Below are positions 22,101-31,810 of a stretch of DNA of 64,000 nucleotides, piece after piece. The first letter of the stretch is position 1. Every line of letters begins with the position of its first letter. This DNA comes from an uncultured Bacteroidota bacterium. GTDB lineage: Bacteria; Bacteroidota; Bacteroidia; Flavobacteriales; Flavobacteriaceae. The notes beneath the pieces were generated by a model that was given only the letters and a program-made list of their open reading frames with translations, did no database searches and was not told the origin of the DNA. The stretch covers positions 1-64,000 of the forward strand of contig CABYEA010000004.1 in assembly GCA_902517895.1 (NCBI GenBank), read 5' to 3'. Position numbers and translations under genes: made by a program.

Positions 22101-22576
22101 ACAGACTCCATGTACTTTGATGTGTAAGTTATATAAGGGTCATCTACATCAACCCAATAACCCATCTTAATGGTTAAGTCATTCCAAATATCTGTATACT
22201 TCATTACGGCCTTTTTACATTCCTTATTGTAATCTTCAATAGTGATTTTTTTGCCGATATCTTCTTTAGTAATGCCCAGAGAATTTTCAACGCCCAACTC
22301 AACAGGAAGACCGTGAGTATCCCATCCAGCTTTACGCTGAACATGAAAACCCTTCATCGTTTTGTATCTTAGAAATATATCTTTGATTGATCTTGCTAAA
22401 ACATGATGTATTCCCGGAAGACCATTTGCTGAGGGGGGGCCTTCAAAAAAGATAAATGGAGGTTTGTGTTTAGATTCTTGAATAGACTTTTTAAAAATAT
22501 CTTGATCCTCCCAGTATGAAAGAATTTCGTCTGAGATTTTAGAAAGATTTAATTTTTTATATTCCTTAAAAATCAT
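19178..22576 (-). CDS. ileS: Isoleucyl-tRNA synthetase
   Basis: GPPSANGLPGIHHVLAR (HIGH region), WDTHGLPVE, DQTRGWFYTL, KMSKRLGN. Confidence 0.97.
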   Translation of the reverse strand: MIFKEYKKLNLSKISDEILSYWEDQDIFKKSIQESKHKPPFIFFEGPPSANGLPGIHHVLARSIKDIFLRYKTMKGFHVQRKAGWDTHGLPVELGVENSLGITKEDIGKKITIEDYNKECKKAVMKYTDIWNDLTIKMGYWVDVDDPYITYTSKYMESVWWLLKQIYNKDLMYKGYTIQPYSPKAGTAISSHELNQPGTYQDVTDTTVTAQFKLSKDNLPDFLHSENDIFVLAWTTTPWTLPSNTALTVGPNINYSLIKSFNQYTGVKADYIVADELISKQFAGNYFEVNDLKEIKNYEFDAKSIPFYKKSTFRGKDLENIKYEQLLDYATPFTNAENAFRIIFGDFVTTSDGTGIVHTAPTFGADDALVAKAANPPIPPMLVKDESGELVPLVDLQGKFREEMGELAGKFVKNEYYKLENLPEKSVDVEIAIKLKTENKAFRVEKYKHTYPNCWRTDKPILYYPIDSWFIKASNYRNKMVSLNKEINWKPKSTGEGRFEKWLENVNDWNLSRSRFWGIPLPIWRTEDGKEELCIGSIEELINEIEKSVSSGFMKKNPFSDFQPNNFSDENYSKIDLHKNIVDNIILCSNTRKKMYRESDLIDVWFDSGSMPYAQWHYPFENKDYIDEKRFYPADFIAEGVDQTRGWFYTLHAISSMVFDSVSYKNVVSNGLVLDKNGQKMSKRLGNAVDPFQTLSDFGPDATRWYMISNSNPWDNLKFDLKGVDEVKRKFFGTLYNTYSFFALYANIDGFKYDEKEIEFDQRPELDRWILSELNSLIISVDEYYNDYEPTKAARAINIFVIDNLSNWYVRLSRRRFWKGDYEKDKISAFQTLFDVLVNIAKLSAPISPFFMDRLFIDLCKNLNHKFSGSIHLEDFPVADKSKIDLKLEEKVKYAQTISSLTLSLRAKEKIKVRQPLSKILIPVNSLNQKEIINSVSDEIKREVNVKNIEFLEGESELLVKSIKPNFKKLGPTYGRYMKEILKLTNSLDNSSILELEKTGKIDLLIDKKTITFTINDFEISSKDIEGWLVANEGNITLALDITIDETLRNEGIARELVSKVQNLRKSSGFEVTDRINLTFNGDDAIKNAITKNLEYVKSETLSSNIQFNVESDGGLDVILDKLKTKIFITKV

Positions 22577-22627
22577 TGGTTTTTTTAATCTATAGAGAAG
22601 ACGAAAATACTAAATTTACTTAATTAT

Positions 22628-23986
22628 TTAGGAAATCTTATCTACCAATTCCTCAACACTAGACAAATAAACTACCTGAATTTTTTTTGTTGGTATAATA
22701 TCACAGAATTTTGAAATAAATATTTTGTTGAAACCTAATTTTTCTGCTTCCTTGATTCTTTGGTCAACCCTGCTAACCGGTCTAACTTCACCAGAAAGTC
22801 CAATCTCAGCTGCAAAACAATAGTCATCAGAAATGCTTATATCATTATTGGAAGATAAAATTGCCACAATGATTGCTAGATCAGTTCCTGTATCCTCAAC
22901 TTTCAAACCTCCGGTAATATTCAAAAAAATATCCTTTGAAGCAAGATGAAAACCTGCTCTTTTTTCAAGTACCGCTAATAACATATTTAACCTCTTTGTA
23001 TTTATTCCCGTTGTACTTCTCTGAGGAGTCCCATAAACTGCTGTACTTACCAAGGCCTGAACCTCAATCAAGAAAGGCCTAGAACCTTCAACCGAAGAAC
23101 ATATAGCTGTTCCACTAAGTTTTTGATCAGAATTGCCAATAAGAATCTCAGAAGGATTCGTTATTTCCTTAAGTCCATCAGTTACCATTTCATAAATTCC
23201 GATTTCATTTGTCGATCCAAATCTATTTTTTTTAACTCTTAATATTCTATATAAATGATTTCTATCACCCTCAAATTGTAATACAGTATCGACCATATGT
23301 TCCAAAACTTTTGGTCCAGCTATATTTCCCTCTTTATTAATATGGCCGATTAACATAATTGGAATTGATGTTCTTTTTCCAAAGTTTATAAGCTCTGCAG
23401 TACATGTCTTTAGCTGTGTAATGCTCCCTTGCGTTGAATCAATTGAATTAGTTGTCAATGTTTGAATAGAATCAATGATTAAGATATTTGGTTTAATTTT
23501 TTCTGCCTGAGCAAAAATATTTTCTAATTTGTTTTCTGAATATATTAGACAATCTTTATTTGAATATTTTATTCTATTTGCCCTTATCTTAATTTGATTT
23601 TCGCTTTCTTCTCCTGAAACGTATAAAACCTTATTTCTAATCTTCAAAGATATTTGTAAAAACAAAGTACTTTTACCAATTCCAGGTTCACCTCCTAAAA
23701 GTGTAATCGAACCAAGGACAATTCCTCCACCTAATACTCTGTTAAATTCTTTATCTTGTGTTTCAATTCTGAACTCATTCTGAATCTGAATTTCGTCAAT
23801 TGAAGTTGGATTATTTGAGGCTTTATTTAGATTTGAATTTGTGTGGTCCCATATATTTTCAGTTAAAGTGTGTTTAATCTCTTCTTTAATTGAGTTCCAG
23901 CTGTTACATTTATTACATTGGCCTTGCCATTTTGCATACTCAGCACCACACTCTTGACAATGGAAAGTTGTTTTAATCTTAGACAT
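22628..23986 (-). CDS. radA: DNA repair protein RadA
   Basis: CxxC zinc finger (FHCQECGAEYAKWQGQCNKCNSW), Walker A GGEPGIGKST, KNRFG motif, Lon-like C-term. Confidence 0.97.
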   Translation of the reverse strand: MSKIKTTFHCQECGAEYAKWQGQCNKCNSWNSIKEEIKHTLTENIWDHTNSNLNKASNNPTSIDEIQIQNEFRIETQDKEFNRVLGGGIVLGSITLLGGEPGIGKSTLFLQISLKIRNKVLYVSGEESENQIKIRANRIKYSNKDCLIYSENKLENIFAQAEKIKPNILIIDSIQTLTTNSIDSTQGSITQLKTCTAELINFGKRTSIPIMLIGHINKEGNIAGPKVLEHMVDTVLQFEGDRNHLYRILRVKKNRFGSTNEIGIYEMVTDGLKEITNPSEILIGNSDQKLSGTAICSSVEGSRPFLIEVQALVSTAVYGTPQRSTTGINTKRLNMLLAVLEKRAGFHLASKDIFLNITGGLKVEDTGTDLAIIVAILSSNNDISISDDYCFAAEIGLSGEVRPVSRVDQRIKEAEKLGFNKIFISKFCDIIPTKKIQVVYLSSVEELVDKIS

Positions 23987-23989
23987 GAA

Positions 23990-25168
23990 TTAATAATTAA
24001 AATCCTCTTTAATTCTTTCTGCTAACTCAAGTAAATAATCTTTTGTTAAACCCTCAACTTCGTTCATATTATATGAGGAGCGATATATGTGCATTGCTTT
24101 TTGTGGATTCCCAGTTTCCTCAAAAAACCTGCCTTTATAATAACTTGGTAAAATAGTTTCTGGGTATTCTTCAAAAGCAAGCTTTGAAAGATTATCGTAT
24201 AGATCAAAATACTCATTTTCTTCAATATATTCCTCTACAGCCATAAAATCATTTATTGATATCTTTTTATCCTCATCATAAAAGTCCATAATTAGTTGAT
24301 ACTTGTTTTTAAGATAATCTACAGGAGATGTATCAAGTTTTGATAAAATAGAATCATACTCTATTTTATCAATATCAGAATATAATGAATATGTGGCTCT
24401 TATTGAACTTGGGATACTAAGGGATGGTAAGATATAGTGATTTTCTTTTTCAAAAATCAAAGCTTCAAATTTTAAATTTTTATTTTCAATAGAATCCAAA
24501 GAATTTTTCAAATCAGAAACATTTTTATAAATGCTTTCAAAGTCTTTTTTAGATGTTGAGAGTGTGTAAGTAATTTTTGAATTGGTTTTTGATAATTGCT
24601 GCGTTAAATAACTATTCATGTTATTTGACATCCTTGGGCTTATTGAAATAACTCCTCGAAAAACAGGGTTTTGCTTAAGTAAAAAGAAATTTGCAAAATT
24701 AGCAGTTCTCTCCTGACCGACGATAACTTTAAAGGCTGAAATTCTAAAATTTTTAGAAATGTATGGAATTAGCTCATTAACAATAAAATCATAAAAAGAT
24801 GCAGTTGATGTAATTGGTGTATGTGTAAGATTATCAAAGACACTGGTATCTTTGAATCTTGTGTCCTTTTGATTTAAGCCAACAACTAAATTTTCAGGTA
24901 TATCCCCCCAGTATGATAAATAATCAACACTACCTGCTACCATATTGAACATATAGTCTCCATCTAAAACTATAATTAGAGGGTATTTCTTTTCTAACTC
25001 AACATTGTAGGTCCTTGGTAATTGAATCTCAATATTTCTTTTCTGATTTAAAAATTTAGATAAAATAGTGTCATGAATTCTTGAAACATATAAAGAATCT
25101 AAATTTTGGGAATTTAAAAGGTTTGCAGACAATAAGATTATTAAGAAATTAAAGAAATATTTTCTCAT
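23990..25168 (-). CDS. Alpha/beta hydrolase-fold (esterase-like) protein with TPR-like C-term, lacking the GxSxG serine
   Basis: RNIEIQLPRTYNVELEKKYPLIIVLDGDYMFNMVAG...ELIPYISKNFRI...VIVGQERTANFANFFLL. Confidence 0.78.
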   Translation of the reverse strand: MRKYFFNFLIILLSANLLNSQNLDSLYVSRIHDTILSKFLNQKRNIEIQLPRTYNVELEKKYPLIIVLDGDYMFNMVAGSVDYLSYWGDIPENLVVGLNQKDTRFKDTSVFDNLTHTPITSTASFYDFIVNELIPYISKNFRISAFKVIVGQERTANFANFFLLKQNPVFRGVISISPRMSNNMNSYLTQQLSKTNSKITYTLSTSKKDFESIYKNVSDLKNSLDSIENKNLKFEALIFEKENHYILPSLSIPSSIRATYSLYSDIDKIEYDSILSKLDTSPVDYLKNKYQLIMDFYDEDKKISINDFMAVEEYIEENEYFDLYDNLSKLAFEEYPETILPSYYKGRFFEETGNPQKAMHIYRSSYNMNEVEGLTKDYLLELAERIKEDFNY

Positions 25169-26124
25169 GGTTTTTTTCTGTTAATGAAAGGTAATATAAA
25201 TAAGGATAACCCGCCAAAAATTACTACCATCATTGTCTGGGATAACCAACTTACCCAACCAAAGGCTAATCCCGTGGTTGACTGAACTCCGTACCATCCA
25301 AGTGATTCTTCTACCGCAAGTGGATAGATACCTATTCCTCCGTTAGACAGCATAATTGACAATGCTGCCAGTGTAAAAGAAATCATAAATTGATAGAATG
25401 AAACTTCATGAAGTTCAATAAATGCCATTGAAGTGACCCAAAACATTAGCAAGTACATTAACCAAATAAAAATACTATGTAGAATAAATGAGTTTCTTTT
25501 TTCCATTCTGAATACAACCGTCAAACCTTTAATAATTCCTGAAAAAAAATTTAAAATCGACTTATAATATTTAGATTTTTTTAAAAACAAGATTAAGATT
25601 GTTAAAATTATTAAAATAATCACTACATATATAAAAATTACCATTAGCTCTTTTCCATCAATAAAAGAAATTAATTTGTCTGAAATTTTCTGAAATTCGA
25701 TGATTAATCCAATTCCAATAATTATTAGAATACAAATCACGTCTATTGCCCTTTCAGCGACTATGGTTCCCAAGGTCTTGTCAAGTGGTATTTTTTCATA
25801 TTTTGAAATTAATGTGGCTCTAGCTATGTCTCCTGCTCTTGGTATGGTGTAGTTGATTAAATAGGCGGAGAAAACAGCTAAAACACTATTAGTCATGCCT
25901 AGTTTATGACCCAGAGGCTCGATCAAGTACTTCCACCTATATGATCTTGATAAGTGGCTTAAAGCTCCTAAAAAAATACCTAAAAAGACCCATGAATAGT
26001 TGATATTATAAAAATATAGGGTGAAATCTGAAAAATTTATATTTCTGAAGGAAAAATATATACAGAAAACCCCAATTGAAATTGGTAATAATATTTTAAT
26101 GTATGAATTAATTTTTTTTAACAA
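25165..26124 (-). CDS. Lysylphosphatidylglycerol synthase TM region / flippase-like domain protein
   Basis: Multi-TM; SRSYRWKYLIEPLGH...NYTIPRAGDIARATLISKYEKIPLDKTLGTIVAERAIDV. Confidence 0.88.
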   Translation of the reverse strand: MLKKINSYIKILLPISIGVFCIYFSFRNINFSDFTLYFYNINYSWVFLGIFLGALSHLSRSYRWKYLIEPLGHKLGMTNSVLAVFSAYLINYTIPRAGDIARATLISKYEKIPLDKTLGTIVAERAIDVICILIIIGIGLIIEFQKISDKLISFIDGKELMVIFIYVVIILIILTILILFLKKSKYYKSILNFFSGIIKGLTVVFRMEKRNSFILHSIFIWLMYLLMFWVTSMAFIELHEVSFYQFMISFTLAALSIMLSNGGIGIYPLAVEESLGWYGVQSTTGLAFGWVSWLSQTMMVVIFGGLSLFILPFINRKKP

Positions 26125-26125
26125 T

Positions 26126-26476
26126 TCAGCTTAATAAATTATTTTCCTCGTTTGGAAAAATTATAGTTGGTTTAAATTTTTTGGCTTCATCAAAGCTCAT
26201 CGAGGCATAAGTAATGAGAATTAAAATATCTCCAATGTTTACCTTTCTTGCAGCTGCACCATTTACAGTAATTTCACCCAAACCTCTAATTCCAGGGATC
26301 ACATAGGTTACTAATCTTTCGCCATTATTGTTATTTACTATATGAATCTTTTCACCCTCTATTATATTGGCCGCATCCATAAGATTTTTATCAATTGTTA
26401 TACTTCCAATATAATTTAAATCGGCACCGGTCACCTTAACTCTGTGGATTTTAGATTTTACAATTTCAATATTCAT
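26126..26476 (-). CDS. panD: Aspartate 1-decarboxylase
   Basis: [23 protein letters not shown] with Gly-Ser self-cleavage site; NGAAARK. Confidence 0.95.
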   Translation of the reverse strand: MNIEIVKSKIHRVKVTGADLNYIGSITIDKNLMDAANIIEGEKIHIVNNNNGERLVTYVIPGIRGLGEITVNGAAARKVNIGDILILITYASMSFDEAKKFKPTIIFPNEENNLLS

Positions 26477-26481
26477 GAAAA

Positions 26482-27327
26482 TTAATAAAGTTTAATATTA
26501 TCTATTAATCTAACACCCGAAACGTTGGCAGCAATAAAAGCTCTATACTTATGATTTTCTTTTAATATTGGAGTTTCTAATGTTTCTTCATCGGCGATAA
26601 CAAAATATTCCAGCTTAATTTCAGGAAAAGAGGATAAATATTCCATCACTTTTTTTTCAATCTCAAATGTGTCTAGCGTGTTAAATTTTTCTTTTGCAAA
26701 ATTAAGTGCTTTAAATAAATTTGTTGCAATTTTTTTTGAAGAAAAACTTAATTTGTTATTTCTTGAGCTTAATGCTAGTCCATCTGCATACCTGAATGTT
26801 TCACATCTAACAACTTTAGTTTTAAGTTTTTTTTCAGAAACTAGATTTTCGATTATACGCAGTTGTTGAAAATCTTTTTCTCCAAAATAGATATTGTCAG
26901 GTATAACTATTGAAAGTAGTTTATTTACCACAGTTGCAACTCCTTGAAAATGATTTAATCGATATTCACCTTCCATGTGTTTATCTAAGCCATTAAGATT
27001 AAAATGATCAGATTTTATTTCTCCAGAATAAATTTCATGGGAATCTGGATTAAATAAAATAATATCATCTGAAATTGATTTTAATAAATTAATATCATTA
27101 TCGATGTCACTTGGATAAGTTAAAAGATCATTTGAGTCATCAAATTGAGTTGGGTTTACAAAGATTGAAACTACTGTAAAATCATTTTCTAATTTAGATT
27201 TTTTTATTAAAGATGAGTGTCCTTCATGAAGCGCCCCCATTGTAGGCACTAAACCTATAATTGTGCGTTCACTTTTTAATTTAAAGAGGTGATTTTGTAT
27301 TTGTAAAATATCACTAAAAATGTGCAT
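26482..27327 (-). CDS. panC: Pantoate--beta-alanine ligase
   Basis: [43 protein letters not shown]. Confidence 0.96.
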   Translation of the reverse strand: MHIFSDILQIQNHLFKLKSERTIIGLVPTMGALHEGHSSLIKKSKLENDFTVVSIFVNPTQFDDSNDLLTYPSDIDNDINLLKSISDDIILFNPDSHEIYSGEIKSDHFNLNGLDKHMEGEYRLNHFQGVATVVNKLLSIVIPDNIYFGEKDFQQLRIIENLVSEKKLKTKVVRCETFRYADGLALSSRNNKLSFSSKKIATNLFKALNFAKEKFNTLDTFEIEKKVMEYLSSFPEIKLEYFVIADEETLETPILKENHKYRAFIAANVSGVRLIDNIKLY

Positions 27328-27430
27328 TTTAATAAAAAATTAACAGGATGTAAACTTAATACATTGCAATTAATCTACATAATTTTTGTAATTTTGCTTG
27401 CCTGTAGGGATACTTCAAAACAGTGAATTA

Positions 27431-28234
27431 ATGAAAAACAGAAAGATTTTATACGTTTCCTCTGAAGTTGTTCCGTACTTACCTGAATCAGAAATATCTT
27501 CAATGTCTTTCGAAATTCCTAAAATGGTTAACAAACAGGGTGGGCAGATCAGAATTTTTATGCCTAGATACGGAAATATTAATGAGAGAAGGCATCAACT
27601 TCACGAAGTTATTAGACTTTCAGGGCTAAATCTTGTTATTAATGATTTAGATATGCCCCTAATAATTAAAGTAGCGTCTATTCCAAAAGAGAGAATACAG
27701 GTTTACTTTATCGACAATGAGGAATACTTCAAAAGAAAAGCAACTTTGAGAGATAAAGATGGTAACCTTTTTGATGATAACGATGAGAGAGCCATATTTT
27801 TTGCAAAAGGGGTTTTTGAAACCATAAAAAGACTAAACTGGTCGCCTGATATTATACATGTTCATGGTTGGATGTCTGCATTACTTCCTTTATACTTAAA
27901 ACAAATCTATAAGGATGAGCCTATATTTAAAAACAGTAAAATTGTTACATCTATTTACGGGAATGAATTTGATAAAACTTTAAATAAAAAAATGATTGAA
28001 AAAATTATTTTCGATGAAATTGAAGAAAGCCACATTATCGATTTAGAAGACCCTACCTATGAAAATTTGATGAAAGTTGCAATTGATTCATCTGATGGTG
28101 TAATAAAAGGTTCTGAAAATATATCACCTAAAATTAACGAATTTTTAAAAAAATATAAGAAGCCTATTCTTGGGTTTAAAACTACTGATTCTTTTGCTGA
28201 ACCATATATTGATTTCTACAACAAATTATTCTGA
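27431..28234 (+). CDS. Glycogen/starch synthase-like protein (GT5 N-terminal domain only)
   Basis: KILYVSSEVVPYLPESEISSMSFEIPKMVNKQGGQIRIFMPRYG...DIIHVHGWMSALLPLYLK. ATG at 27431 preferred over the TTG at 27398 used in the ORF track, since a TAATTTTG element sits at 27389-27396. Confidence 0.87.
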   Translation: MKNRKILYVSSEVVPYLPESEISSMSFEIPKMVNKQGGQIRIFMPRYGNINERRHQLHEVIRLSGLNLVINDLDMPLIIKVASIPKERIQVYFIDNEEYFKRKATLRDKDGNLFDDNDERAIFFAKGVFETIKRLNWSPDIIHVHGWMSALLPLYLKQIYKDEPIFKNSKIVTSIYGNEFDKTLNKKMIEKIIFDEIEESHIIDLEDPTYENLMKVAIDSSDGVIKGSENISPKINEFLKKYKKPILGFKTTDSFAEPYIDFYNKLF

Positions 28235-28240
28235 TAGAAA

Positions 28241-29878
28241 ATGAATTCCCAATACATTAAAATTATATTTGTTCTGCTATTTGCTATTGTTTCATGTGAA
28301 AAAGATTTTGTCAGCTTTGATTCGGAAGTAATTAATTCAGATAACGCTATCAACTTCTCATCAAATAGTATCGAATATAGTATAATTACTAAATCAGAAA
28401 TGGTTAATCCAGTGCAAACCAATAATTTACCATCTTTTCTTTTAGGGAGTTACAATCATTTGCAATTTGGTAAATCAAATTCGAGTTTTGTAGGACAATT
28501 GGTTCCAGCCCAGTATAATCACGATTTTGGAGAAAATGTTGTGTTAGATTCTGTTGTGCTTACAATACCCTATTTTTCTAGAGGTGTTGAAACCGATGAG
28601 GAAGGAAATATCACTTATGAAATTGATTCTGTATATGGACAATCTCCAATAAAGATTTCAGTATATCGAAATAATTTCTTTTTCAGAACTTTTGATCCAT
28701 TTTCTAGTTTTGACACTTCCCAAAGTTATTTTTCAGATGGATCATTGTCAATGGATGAAAATATTAGCACAAATCAACTTGAGGGTGAATTGCTTTTTGA
28801 AATTGATAATTTTATTGCAAGTTCTGAACAGATTAATCTAACCGAAATTGATACTGCTGGCAATACATTCATTTCACAAAAATTAGCTCCTGCTATTAGA
28901 TTAAAGTTAAATAACCCAAACAATAATTTTTGGGAAAACAATTTTTTTGAAAACGAAGGAGAACAGGTTTTGACCAATGAATCAAGTTTTAAAGAATTTT
29001 TTAGAGGACTTTACATTAAATCAGAAGCTGTTTCAGATGGTTCAGTTATGCTTCTAAATTTTGCGTCTTCAAATACAAAACTCACTATTCACTACACATC
29101 TGATAACACAACCATTGGGGATAATGATACTGGATCTACAGACGAAGTTGAAACAAATCAACATGAATATGTTATGAATTTTTCTGGAAATCTTATTAAT
29201 CTATATGAAAATGAAGAATTAATCAATGTTGATTTGATTGATCAAGCAGTTGGAAATGAAAAAATGTATTTAAAAGGAGGTGAAGGAATTGTATCTACAC
29301 TCGATTTATTTTCGGGAACTACCTTTGATGATAATGGACAAGAATTAAGCGAGTTTGAACACTTTAAAAATTTCTTTTATGATGAAATTTCCGACCAACC
29401 AATAAGATTGATAAATGAAGCGTACATTGAATTTTTTGTGAATCAAAGCTTTCCTAATGATGATGAACCAAACAGAATTTATATTTACAAATACGATCAA
29501 AATTCAGCACTTATAGATTATTTTTTGGATCAATCTGTAAGCTCATTAACCATAAATGCTAAAATTGATCATCTGGTTCCACTAATTAGAGATTCTCTCA
29601 ATAATGATAAAGGGATTAAGTATAAGATTAGAATCACAGAACATTTAAATAATCTAATTCTGAGAGATTCTACCAATTCAAAACTTGGACTAGGTGTGAT
29701 TTCTAATGTTGCTTCTGTTCAAAATTATAAAATTTTAGGTGGAGCTGAGTCAGGAAATAATAGAATAGCTTCTGGAATAATATTAAGCCCAAAAGGAACT
29801 ATTCTACACGGGAATTTAAGTCCAGATATAGAAAAAAGACCCAAAATTAAAATTTACTATACAGAACCAGAAGATTAA
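28241..29878 (+). CDS. DUF4270 domain-containing lipoprotein
   Basis: Lipobox IVSCEKD; LLGSYNHLQFGKSNSSFVGQLVP...VLDSVVLTIPY typical DUF4270; upstream of glmS. Confidence 0.88.
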   Translation: MNSQYIKIIFVLLFAIVSCEKDFVSFDSEVINSDNAINFSSNSIEYSIITKSEMVNPVQTNNLPSFLLGSYNHLQFGKSNSSFVGQLVPAQYNHDFGENVVLDSVVLTIPYFSRGVETDEEGNITYEIDSVYGQSPIKISVYRNNFFFRTFDPFSSFDTSQSYFSDGSLSMDENISTNQLEGELLFEIDNFIASSEQINLTEIDTAGNTFISQKLAPAIRLKLNNPNNNFWENNFFENEGEQVLTNESSFKEFFRGLYIKSEAVSDGSVMLLNFASSNTKLTIHYTSDNTTIGDNDTGSTDEVETNQHEYVMNFSGNLINLYENEELINVDLIDQAVGNEKMYLKGGEGIVSTLDLFSGTTFDDNGQELSEFEHFKNFFYDEISDQPIRLINEAYIEFFVNQSFPNDDEPNRIYIYKYDQNSALIDYFLDQSVSSLTINAKIDHLVPLIRDSLNNDKGIKYKIRITEHLNNLILRDSTNSKLGLGVISNVASVQNYKILGGAESGNNRIASGIILSPKGTILHGNLSPDIEKRPKIKIYYTEPED

Positions 29879-29884
29879 AATATT

Positions 29885-29912
29885 AGATATTACATTATAT
29901 ATCTTTTTTTTT
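29885..29912 (+). terminator. Possible weak intrinsic terminator after the DUF4270 gene
   Basis: AGATAT-tacattat-ATATCT followed by a T tract; low-GC stem. Confidence 0.35.
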
Positions 29913-29949
29913 AAGACTAAAAATCAAAATTTATAAATTTAGAGTAAAT

Positions 29950-31797
29950 ATGTGTGGAATCGTTGGATATTTAGGAGAAAGAGATTCATTACCCATTATT
30001 CTTAATGGATTAAAGAGACTTGAATATAGAGGCTATGATAGTTCCGGTATTGCAATATATAATGGCAAAACGTTAGTTTCATATAAGTCTAAAGGTAAAA
30101 TCAGTAAACTTGAAAAACTCCTTGAAAAAAGAAAAAATATTTCTGGTGGAGCTGGAATAGGCCATACAAGATGGGCTACTCATGGTGAGCCAAACGACGT
30201 TAATGCACATCCTCAATTTTCAAATTCACGAAAATTATGCCTTGTTCATAATGGAATTATTGAAAATTATTCAACTATTAAGCAAAAGTTAATCAAAGAA
30301 GGTTTTTCATTTACTTCTGAAACTGACACAGAAGTTCTTGTGAATTTGATAGAATTTGTAAAGAATAAAAATAATGTGAAGCTGGGTGAGGCAGTTCAAA
30401 TTGCACTTAATCAGGTAGTCGGTGCATACGCCATTGTTGTAATTGATGATGATAAACCGGATGAAATTGTCGTTGCAAAACTTGGAAGTCCTTTATGTAT
30501 AGGAATTGGGCAAGACGAACATTTTATCGGAAGTGATGTAACTCCATTTATAGAATATACTAAAGATGTGGTATATCTAGATGATGGTGAGCTGGCAATT
30601 ATTAGAAATCATAAAAAAACCTTTTTCAGAAAAATTGATGATGACTCTTCAATATCTCCAACTATTAGTAAACTTGAATTGAGTCTTGATAAAATAGAGA
30701 AGCAAGGATTTGATCATTATATGTTGAAGGAAATATACGAACAACCTAAAGCAATTAAAGACACCCTGAGGGGTAGGTTAAATATTAGTAAAGGCATTAT
30801 CAAAATGTCTGGGATGGACGATTATATTAATAAGTTTCTTTCAGTAAAAAAAATTACTATCATAGCCTGTGGAACTTCTTGGCATTCTGCATTGGTTGCA
30901 GAGTATATGTTTGAAAAGATCTCTAAAATTCCAGTTGAAGTTGAGTATGCTTCTGAGTTTAGATACAGAGACCCTATAGTTGAAAAAGACGATATAATAA
31001 TTGCTATTTCTCAGTCCGGTGAAACAGCTGATACATTAGCTGCCATTAAACTTGCTAGATCTAAAGGTGCTTTTGTTTATGGGATATGCAATGTGGTGGG
31101 GTCATCAATTGCAAGGGAGTGTAACTCGGGGTCATATACACATGCAGGTCCAGAAATTGGAGTAGCTTCAACTAAAGCCTTTACTACTCAAATGACCGTA
31201 TTGTACATGATGGCTGTAAAGCTTAGTAAGTCTAAAGGGATAATTTCTGAAAAATTATTTCAAAAATATTTACTTGAGATTTCTAATATTGATAAAAAGG
31301 TTCATCAGGCACTTTCATCTAATAAGGAAATAAAAAAAATTGCAAAAAAATTTTTAAACGCAACTAATTGCCTTTATTTAGGTAGAGGATATAACTTTCC
31401 GATTGCTCTTGAGGGTGCATTAAAGCTAAAAGAAATTTCATATATACATGCTGAAGGATACCCCGCAGCTGAGATGAAGCATGGTCCAATTGCGCTTATT
31501 GATGAAGATATGCCAACAATTGTTATAGCTACTAATAAAATCAATTATGACAAAATTGTTAGCAATATTCAAGAAATAAAGTCTAGAAAAGGAAAAATTT
31601 GTGCCATAGTTTCTAAAGGGGATAAAGAAGTTAAAAAAATTGCTGATTATGCTATTGAAGTTCCTGATAGTATTGAGTCAATTACTCCTTTTATTACAGT
31701 AATTCCACTACAATTACTTTCTTATCATATTGCTGTTATGCTTGGAAAAAATGTTGATCAGCCAAGAAATTTGGCTAAGTCTGTGACAGTGGAGTAA
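29950..31797 (+). CDS. glmS: Glutamine--fructose-6-phosphate aminotransferase (isomerizing)
   Basis: MCGIVGYLG, GIGHTRWATHGEP, CGTSWHSALVAEYMFE, SQSGETADT, C-term QPRNLAKSVTVE. Confidence 0.98.
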   Translation: MCGIVGYLGERDSLPIILNGLKRLEYRGYDSSGIAIYNGKTLVSYKSKGKISKLEKLLEKRKNISGGAGIGHTRWATHGEPNDVNAHPQFSNSRKLCLVHNGIIENYSTIKQKLIKEGFSFTSETDTEVLVNLIEFVKNKNNVKLGEAVQIALNQVVGAYAIVVIDDDKPDEIVVAKLGSPLCIGIGQDEHFIGSDVTPFIEYTKDVVYLDDGELAIIRNHKKTFFRKIDDDSSISPTISKLELSLDKIEKQGFDHYMLKEIYEQPKAIKDTLRGRLNISKGIIKMSGMDDYINKFLSVKKITIIACGTSWHSALVAEYMFEKISKIPVEVEYASEFRYRDPIVEKDDIIIAISQSGETADTLAAIKLARSKGAFVYGICNVVGSSIARECNSGSYTHAGPEIGVASTKAFTTQMTVLYMMAVKLSKSKGIISEKLFQKYLLEISNIDKKVHQALSSNKEIKKIAKKFLNATNCLYLGRGYNFPIALEGALKLKEISYIHAEGYPAAEMKHGPIALIDEDMPTIVIATNKINYDKIVSNIQEIKSRKGKICAIVSKGDKEVKKIADYAIEVPDSIESITPFITVIPLQLLSYHIAVMLGKNVDQPRNLAKSVTVE

Positions 31798-31810
31798 CAT
31801 TACGGAGTGG

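Noticed and set aside
29879-29949. Possible glmS riboswitch/ribozyme upstream of glmS
   Set aside because: Only ~70 nt of very AT-rich sequence; no ribozyme-like core, and that element is typical of Firmicutes
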